Below the pieces are notes generated by a model. The model did not search any database. It was not told where the DNA came from and worked only from the letters and a program-made list of their open reading frames with translations. A DNA stretch of 64,000 nucleotides, taken from positions 41,687-105,686 of the forward strand of contig CACIUX010000004.1 in NCBI GenBank assembly GCA_902589965.1. Reading direction: 5' to 3'. Shown here piece after piece: positions 58,971 through 64,000 of the stretch (within the stretch, counting starts at the first letter, position 1; every line of letters begins with the position of its first letter). The DNA comes from an uncultured SAR86 cluster bacterium (lineage in GTDB: Bacteria; Pseudomonadota; Gammaproteobacteria; Magnimaribacterales; AG-339-G14). The translations under genes were made by a program, and so were the position numbers.

Positions 58971-59773
58971 CGAATCTCAGAAAGTTATTTTCAATTTCTA
59001 ACCTGCCAACATTAGATAAGGAACTGATTTTGTGTCACATCCTCAAAATTGAAAGAGTTGATCTTTATAAAAAGTCTGATTTTGAAATTCAAGATACAAC
59101 AAACAAAGCCTTTACCGATCTTGTAAAAAAGAGAGAAGAAGGTTTTCCTTTGGCATATATAACAGGCATAAAACCTTTTTGGGATGATGAATTTCAGGTA
59201 AATAAAAGTACGTTAATCCCAAGACCAGAGTCAGAATTATTAGTAGAAACAGCCATCTCTTTTGATCTAGAGAATTGTTCACTTCTTGAGCTTGGAACAG
59301 GATCTGGAGCTATAGGTATGTCAATAGCCAAAGAAAAGCCTTTTTGGGCTTGCACCTTAACAGATAAAAGTTTTGAAGCTTTATCTGTTGCGAGAGAAAA
59401 TATGAAAGCTCTAAATCTAAAAAACTCTGTTCTAATTCAGCATGATTGGCATAAAAGATGGCTTTTTGAGCCGATGGATTTGATAATTTCTAATCCACCA
59501 TATATTTATCGTAATGATTTAGAAGGAGATGAGGATGGTATTTGGTTTGAGCCACCATCAGCACTTTTTTCTGAGAAAAAGGGACTGGCTGACATTAGTA
59601 CAATCATAAAAAATAGTGTTACTTTCTTAAAAGAAAATGGGAAGTTGCTTTTAGAACATGGATTTGATCAGAAGGATCCTATTAATAAGATAGCAAATCA
59701 AAATAACTACAGTGATATTTCTTTTTTAAAAGATTTGAATGGAAAATGGAGGGTAGCGTGTCTAACCAAGTGA
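58967..59773 (+). CDS. prmC: Release factor glutamine methyltransferase PrmC
   Basis: Methylates the GGQ glutamine of RF1 and RF2. The 268 residues have an N-terminal helical domain, REEGFPLAYITGIKPFW, the SAM motif LELGTGSGAIGMSIA and the catalytic NPPYI near residue 176. It is coupled to prfA, its substrate gene. The final 16 bases overlap the moeB start. Confidence 0.95.
   Translation: MTNLRKLFSISNLPTLDKELILCHILKIERVDLYKKSDFEIQDTTNKAFTDLVKKREEGFPLAYITGIKPFWDDEFQVNKSTLIPRPESELLVETAISFDLENCSLLELGTGSGAIGMSIAKEKPFWACTLTDKSFEALSVARENMKALNLKNSVLIQHDWHKRWLFEPMDLIISNPPYIYRNDLEGDEDGIWFEPPSALFSEKKGLADISTIIKNSVTFLKENGKLLLEHGFDQKDPINKIANQNNYSDISFLKDLNGKWRVACLTK
59748..59753 (+). promoter_or_regulatory. 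Shine-Dalgarno that sets the moeB start
   Basis: GGAGGG lies within the prmC 3' end, four bases before GTG at 59758. It favours that start over the ATG at 59746, which overlaps this site. Confidence 0.6.
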
Positions 59774-60516
59774 ACTTTAGTGAAAAAGAGATGATGAAAT
59801 ATAGCAGAAACATTATGCTTGCAGATATAGGGGTAGAGGGACAAAGGCTACTAAAAAATTCTACTGTCACGATTATTGGAGTAGGCGGTTTGGGGTGCGC
59901 CTGCTCGCAGTATTTGGTTGCAAGCGGAATTGGTAACTTAAACCTTTTTGATCCTGACCAAGTTGATCTGAGTAATTTACAAAGGCAAATATTATTTCGC
60001 GAAGAGGACCTGAATGCTTTCAAAGTCGATGCTGCTGTTTCATCTTTATTGAGACTTAATCCTGATGTGAATATAAAAAAATTCAGACAAAGTTTTGAAA
60101 AAAATAATGTTCCTGATGAAATAACAAAGAGCGAAATTGTTATAGATTGTTCTGATAATTTTGAAACCAGAAGGTATACAAATAACTTTTGTTATAAAAA
60201 TAAAATACCCTTAATTTCTGGTTCATGCATTCAGTGGAAAGGGCAGCTTATGAAATTTGATTTTCAAAATGATAGCGCATGTTATGAATGCTTATTTGAA
60301 GATACATCTTCTGAAGACTTAAGCTGTACAGAATCAGCAATATTTTCTCCAGTAGTAGGAATAATTGGTTCAATGTTAGCTTCAGAATCAATAAAAACCA
60401 TTACTAAAATATCCAAGAACTGCCAAATTTTCCAAGATTATGATTTCAAAGATAATTTAAGCAGGGAAATATCTTTTAAAAAAAATAACCAATGTAAAAT
60501 TTGTGGTAAGTGTTAA
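59758..60516 (+). CDS. moeB: Molybdopterin-synthase adenylyltransferase MoeB / ThiF family
   Basis: E1-like enzyme that adenylates the C terminus of a small sulphur carrier (MoaD or ThiS). The 252 residues have NFSEKEMMKYSRNIML, the nucleotide loop IIGVGGLGCACSQYLVASG, the conserved LSNLQRQILF, DCSDNFETR and the zinc cysteines in CYECL and CKICGKC. prfA-prmC-moeB order favours MoeB. ThiF cannot be excluded, as neither moaD nor thiS is nearby. Confidence 0.85.
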   Translation: MSNQVNFSEKEMMKYSRNIMLADIGVEGQRLLKNSTVTIIGVGGLGCACSQYLVASGIGNLNLFDPDQVDLSNLQRQILFREEDLNAFKVDAAVSSLLRLNPDVNIKKFRQSFEKNNVPDEITKSEIVIDCSDNFETRRYTNNFCYKNKIPLISGSCIQWKGQLMKFDFQNDSACYECLFEDTSSEDLSCTESAIFSPVVGIIGSMLASESIKTITKISKNCQIFQDYDFKDNLSREISFKKNNQCKICGKC

Positions 60517-60518
60517 TT

Positions 60519-61574
60519 ATGAAAATCAGAGGATTCATAGAAGGTTTTTATAACAGAAAGCCAAAAAAGAACGATTATAGTTTTAAGAATAGCAATATTA
60601 CCCATTACATCTATGCGCCAAAAGAAGATTCTTACATCAGGCAAAAATGGCGAATAAAAGATAAATCTCTTGAAGCACGCAGCATTCCCAAAAATATAAC
60701 TCAAGTATATACACTATCTCCAGGAGCAGACTTTGATAGAAAATCTAAGAAAGATTTCAACCTTCTGTTGTCAAAGTTCAATTTTGCTATTGATAAAGGA
60801 TTTACCGAGGTGGGTTTATTGTTTGATGATATTGATATAAATAACATTGGAATAGAATCTGATGACAAGGATTTAGGTAAATTTCATGGCGAACTAATTT
60901 CAGAGGTAACTACTAAGTTGAGTCTAAGTAACGGATGGTTTTGTCCATCAATTTATTGCCAAAGCTTTTCTAAAAAAGGAATTCAAAATGATAAGTATCT
61001 CGAAGGAGTATCAGAAAATATAAATAATGATTTATTTTTTCTCTGGACGGGTCCAAAAGTAGTTAGCGATTTTATTTCTCAAGACCACCTCAAAGAGCTA
61101 GGTCAAGTAATAAAGAATCCTGTGGTTATTTGGGATAATTTTTATGCAAACGATTATTGTCCTGCAAGGCTTTTTTTAGGCGACATTACGGGCAGAGATT
61201 TTTTTAGAGGTAATCCTTATGGACACATTATTAATGGCACCGGCCTCATAAACACTGATGAATTTTTAATAGGTAAAGTTTTTGATAAGAAAAAAAAGAT
61301 AAATTTACCCAGTGAACTGCTGCCTTTGTTTAATAGTCCATTCAAAAATATCAATAAATATGAAATCAATAAAATGATTAGAAATTTTAAAGATATTAAG
61401 AAAGCAGTGTTTGAGACTACAGAAGATAATTTGTTTTTGGAATGGAAACCTTATTTAGTGCAAGCCTTAAACGATATAGAGCTAATAAAAAATTTTAAAT
61501 CTAAGCAGACTATTGAAACTTACTTGCATCGAAGATATTCTCCATTAATAAGTCAGACTTTCAATAAATATTAA
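60519..61574 (+). CDS. GH84 beta-N-acetylglucosaminidase (O-GlcNAcase-like)
   Basis: A 351-residue single-domain protein with a strong GH84 pattern. The order is RGFIEGFYNRKP at the N terminus, THYIYAPKEDSYIRQKWR (28-45), SPGADFD, the catalytic aspartate pair in LLFDDIDINN (Asp 103-104), FCPSIYCQSF, LWTGPKVVS and VIWDNFYANDY with RLFLGDITGRD. These match human OGA and bacterial GH84 enzymes. There is no signal peptide, so it should act in the cytoplasm on GlcNAc conjugates; the substrate is unknown. The ATG at 60519 follows the moeB stop by 2 bases. Confidence 0.88.
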   Translation: MKIRGFIEGFYNRKPKKNDYSFKNSNITHYIYAPKEDSYIRQKWRIKDKSLEARSIPKNITQVYTLSPGADFDRKSKKDFNLLLSKFNFAIDKGFTEVGLLFDDIDINNIGIESDDKDLGKFHGELISEVTTKLSLSNGWFCPSIYCQSFSKKGIQNDKYLEGVSENINNDLFFLWTGPKVVSDFISQDHLKELGQVIKNPVVIWDNFYANDYCPARLFLGDITGRDFFRGNPYGHIINGTGLINTDEFLIGKVFDKKKKINLPSELLPLFNSPFKNINKYEINKMIRNFKDIKKAVFETTEDNLFLEWKPYLVQALNDIELIKNFKSKQTIETYLHRRYSPLISQTFNKY

Positions 61575-61589
61575 TCAAAAGAGGTAATT

Positions 61590-63215
61590 ATGTTGGGTAA
61601 TATGATGACTGAACCTTTGCTCATCTCAGGAATTCTTGAGCATGCAATTCAAAATAATTCTAAAACTGAAATAGTAAGCAAGAGAGTTGAAGGAGACATT
61701 CATAGATATTCTATTTTAGATGCTGCTAAAAGATCAAAGCAGCTTGCCAATGCCTTAGTTAACTTAGGAGTTAAAGAAGGTGATGTTCTCGGCACGATGG
61801 CTGTCAATGGCTACCGACATTTTGAACTTTATTTTGGAATCTCCGGGATTGGAGCAGTATTGCATACTTTAAACCCCAGGCTTTTTCCAGAGCAGATAGA
61901 TTTCATTGTTAATCATGCTGAAGACAAGTATCTTTTTATTGATCTTCCTTTTATATCAATAATTGAGGCAGTTGCTAAAAATTTAAAAAATGTGAAAGGC
62001 TTCATTGTTTTATGCGATAAGGAAAACCTTCCCAAAGATTCAAAGCTAGAAAATTTGATATGTTACGAAGAGTTAATTAAAGGTGAAAGTGAAGAATTTG
62101 ATTGGCCAACTTTTGATGAAAACACAGCATCCTCTTTATGTTATACGTCTGGCACAACAGGAAATCCAAAAGGAGTTCTCTATTCTCATAGATCTACAAT
62201 ACTTCATGCATGGTATTCAAGTGCAGGAAATGCAATGAATTTAACTTCAAAAAGCGTCGTCCTCCCAGTGGTTCCAATGTTTCATGTTAATGCCTGGGGA
62301 GTCCCTTATGCAGCTAGTATGCTTGGGTGTAAATTAGTATTTCCTGGCCCTTTCACTGATGGAGAGTCTATTTACAACTTGATTAACGATGAAGGAGTAA
62401 ATAATTTATTAGGCGTTCCGACAGTATGGCTCGGGTTACTAAATTATTTAGATGAAAAGAACATTACCCTAAAAAATGTAAACTCAGTATTGGTAGGTGG
62501 ATCTGCCGCTCCCAAGTCAATGATAAAAGACTTCCAAGAAAAACATAACGTTTTTCTTTTGCATGGGTGGGGAATGACTGAAATGAGTCCTTTGGGAACA
62601 TTAAATCAAGATACGGCAGAGATGGATTCAATGGAGTTAGATGATCGTTATGAGCTTCAAACCAGCCAAGGAAGAGCAATCTATGGATGCCAAATTAAAA
62701 TTGTTAATGATGAAGGAGATACTTTGCCTAACGATGGGAAAACTTTCGGCAGATTAATGGTTAAAGGACCAGCAATAATTGAAAGATATTACAAGTCATC
62801 AGAAAGCGCTTTAAAAAATGGTTGGTTTGATACTGGTGATGTATCAACTATTTCGCCTGATGGATACATGAGGATAGTAGACAGGAGTAAGGATGTAATT
62901 AAGTCTGGAGGTGAATGGATAAGTTCTATTGACCTAGAAAATACTGCCCTTGGATGTCCCGGAGTTTTGGAAGCTTGTGTCGTTGGAGTTGTTCATGAAA
63001 AATGGGATGAGAGACCTCTACTTTTCGTCGTTAAAAATTCTGACGAATGTACAAAAGAATCTGTTTTAGAGTATCTTTCTGATAAAGTTGCAAAGTGGTG
63101 GTTGCCTGACGATGTGATCTTCATTGATGAGTTACCTCACGGCGCAACCGGAAAACTATTAAAAACAGGTTTAAGAGAAGATTATAAAAATCATTTAATT
63201 ACGAAAGGAGATTGA
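61590..63215 (+). CDS. Fatty-acyl-CoA synthetase (AMP-binding family)
   Basis: Activates a fatty acid to its CoA thioester through an acyl-adenylate. The 541 residues carry the ATP loop [19 protein letters not shown] (about 185-203), [37 protein letters not shown] and the C-terminal lysine in [14 protein letters not shown]. It resembles medium- to long-chain enzymes; chain length cannot be read. GAGGTAATT precedes the ATG. It is coupled to the MaoC gene. Confidence 0.9.
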   Translation: MLGNMMTEPLLISGILEHAIQNNSKTEIVSKRVEGDIHRYSILDAAKRSKQLANALVNLGVKEGDVLGTMAVNGYRHFELYFGISGIGAVLHTLNPRLFPEQIDFIVNHAEDKYLFIDLPFISIIEAVAKNLKNVKGFIVLCDKENLPKDSKLENLICYEELIKGESEEFDWPTFDENTASSLCYTSGTTGNPKGVLYSHRSTILHAWYSSAGNAMNLTSKSVVLPVVPMFHVNAWGVPYAASMLGCKLVFPGPFTDGESIYNLINDEGVNNLLGVPTVWLGLLNYLDEKNITLKNVNSVLVGGSAAPKSMIKDFQEKHNVFLLHGWGMTEMSPLGTLNQDTAEMDSMELDDRYELQTSQGRAIYGCQIKIVNDEGDTLPNDGKTFGRLMVKGPAIIERYYKSSESALKNGWFDTGDVSTISPDGYMRIVDRSKDVIKSGGEWISSIDLENTALGCPGVLEACVVGVVHEKWDERPLLFVVKNSDECTKESVLEYLSDKVAKWWLPDDVIFIDELPHGATGKLLKTGLREDYKNHLITKGD

Positions 63216-63216
63216 A

Positions 63217-63669
63217 ATGGCGGGATTAGTACCAGCAAATACTTTAAAAGATTATATAGGGAAAGATATGGGTACATCAGATTGGTTAGAAATTGATCAA
63301 GAAAGAATAAATCAATTTGCTGATGTAACTTTAGATCATCAATTTATTCATGTCGATGAAGAGAAGGCAACACCATTATTCGGTTCCACTATTGCTCATG
63401 GTTTTCTCTCATTATCATTGATGGCTGGAATGCCAGCTCCTCAAGTAGCTCCAGAGAACATGAAAATGGCTTTTAATTATGGTTTAGACAAGGTTAGATT
63501 TCTTACGCCTGTAAATGTTGGTTCAAAGGTTCGAACAAAAGCTACTTTGTTATCTGTAGATGATAAAGGGGATGGAAGGTATCTAGTTAAAAATGAAATA
63601 AAAATGGAAATTGAAGGGCAAGAAAAACCAGCCTATGTTGCTGAAGCTCTTACTATGTATGTAACTTAG
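63217..63669 (+). CDS. MaoC-like (R)-specific enoyl-CoA hydratase
   Basis: Hot-dog fold hydratase of 150 residues. The hydratase motif is spread over ADVTLDHQFIHVDEEKA and FGSTIAHGFLSLSLMAGM, with the catalytic aspartate and histidine at the expected places. AAGGAG precedes the ATG by six bases. The gene follows the acyl-CoA synthetase stop by one base, so both probably act on the same CoA thioesters. Its 3' end overlaps gatB, on the other strand, by 4 bases. Confidence 0.9.
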   Translation: MAGLVPANTLKDYIGKDMGTSDWLEIDQERINQFADVTLDHQFIHVDEEKATPLFGSTIAHGFLSLSLMAGMPAPQVAPENMKMAFNYGLDKVRFLTPVNVGSKVRTKATLLSVDDKGDGRYLVKNEIKMEIEGQEKPAYVAEALTMYVT

Positions 63670-64000
63670 ACTAATTTCTTTTTTAGAATCTCATTCACCA
63701 GCTTAGGATTGGCCTTACCTTTGGATTCTTTCATTACCTGGCCCACAAAAAATCCGAATAAACGGTCTTTTCCAGAAAGAAACTGCTCTTTTTGATCGGG
63801 ATTATTATTTATAACTTTTTCTATTATCTCTTCAATCTCATTGTCGTCTGATATTTGCTCTAAACCCAGGTCTTTAATGCTTTTGGAAACTGATAAATCT
63901 GGATTTTCCCATAAGTTTTCCAGAACCTTTTTCGTAGCTTGTCCAGAGATTTTTTCTTCCTTGAGATAGGTCAGTAGTTCAGCGAATTTGACTGCATCAA
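63666..64000 (-). CDS. gatB: Asp-tRNA(Asn)/Glu-tRNA(Gln) amidotransferase subunit B, C-terminal part
   Basis: The minus-strand frame enters from the right edge and stops at 63666. The visible 111 residues are the GatB/YqeY tRNA-binding domain: FAELLTYLKEEKISGQATKK, LGLEQISDDNEIEEIIEKVI, then GFFVGQVMKESKGKANPKLV near the end. GatCAB makes Gln-tRNA or Asn-tRNA by transamidation. Gammaproteobacteria differ in having it; here it implies an indirect charging route or that only part of the set is used. The rest of the gene is outside the window. Confidence 0.92.
   Translation of the reverse strand, partial: DAVKFAELLTYLKEEKISGQATKKVLENLWENPDLSVSKSIKDLGLEQISDDNEIEEIIEKVINNNPDQKEQFLSGKDRLFGFFVGQVMKESKGKANPKLVNEILKKKLV

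Overview
The window is a gene-dense, AT-rich stretch of bacterial chromosome. It is almost entirely core housekeeping genes. Gene order (dxr-rseP-bamA-skp-lpxD-fabZ-lpxA-lpxB-rnhB-dnaE-accA-tilS, pepA-holC-valS, carAB-greA-rlmE-ftsH-folP-glmM-tpiA-secG, rimP-nusA-infB-rbfA-truB-rpsO-pnp, lolB-ispE-tRNA-prs-rplY-pth-ychF, prfA-prmC-moeB) is that of a Gammaproteobacterium. The low G+C, the very short or overlapping gene junctions, shortened proteins and the loss of usual neighbours (hemA, glnD, dapB) suggest a streamlined marine lineage of the SAR86 type. That placement is inference, because no marker search could be run.

Layout. 1-14.6 kb, plus strand: isoprenoid synthesis (dxr, cut by the left edge), site-2 protease, outer-membrane assembly (bamA, skp), lipid A synthesis (lpxD, fabZ, lpxA, lpxB), then rnhB, dnaE, accA and tilS. 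14.6-21.3 kb, mixed strands: leuA, a probable HolD, rimI, a glutathione peroxidase, Tas and ElaA-like proteins, and a PPIase-like/HupE pair. 20.9-26 kb, minus strand: pepA-holC-valS plus a membrane-anchored cold-shock domain protein. 26-31.3 kb, mostly plus: lptF-lptG, an RDD protein (minus), a POT peptide transporter, a small lipoprotein and a secreted Fn3 protein. 31.3-34.3 kb, minus strand: map-dapC-dapD and a 53-residue membrane micro-protein.

34.3-53 kb, plus strand: carAB behind an attenuator-like leader, then greA to secG, tRNA-Leu(GAG), initiator tRNA-fMet with its own promoter, and the rimP to pnp translation cluster. 53-57.9 kb, minus strand: lolB, ispE, tRNA-Gln(TTG), prs, rplY, pth, ychF and elongator tRNA-Met(CAT). 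57.9-63.7 kb, plus strand: prfA, prmC, moeB, a GH84 O-GlcNAcase-like enzyme, an acyl-CoA synthetase and a MaoC hydratase. The 3' end of gatB enters from the right on the minus strand.

No insertion sequence, prophage, CRISPR array or defence system was seen, and no stretch over 300 bases lacks a gene. The most interesting signals are small: the carAB leader (promoter, 15-codon ORF and a terminator ending 6 bases before carA), a eukaryote-like O-GlcNAcase without a signal peptide, a diverged HolD, an unannotated 53-residue membrane protein after dapD, and an initiator tRNA with a U1/U72 mismatch.
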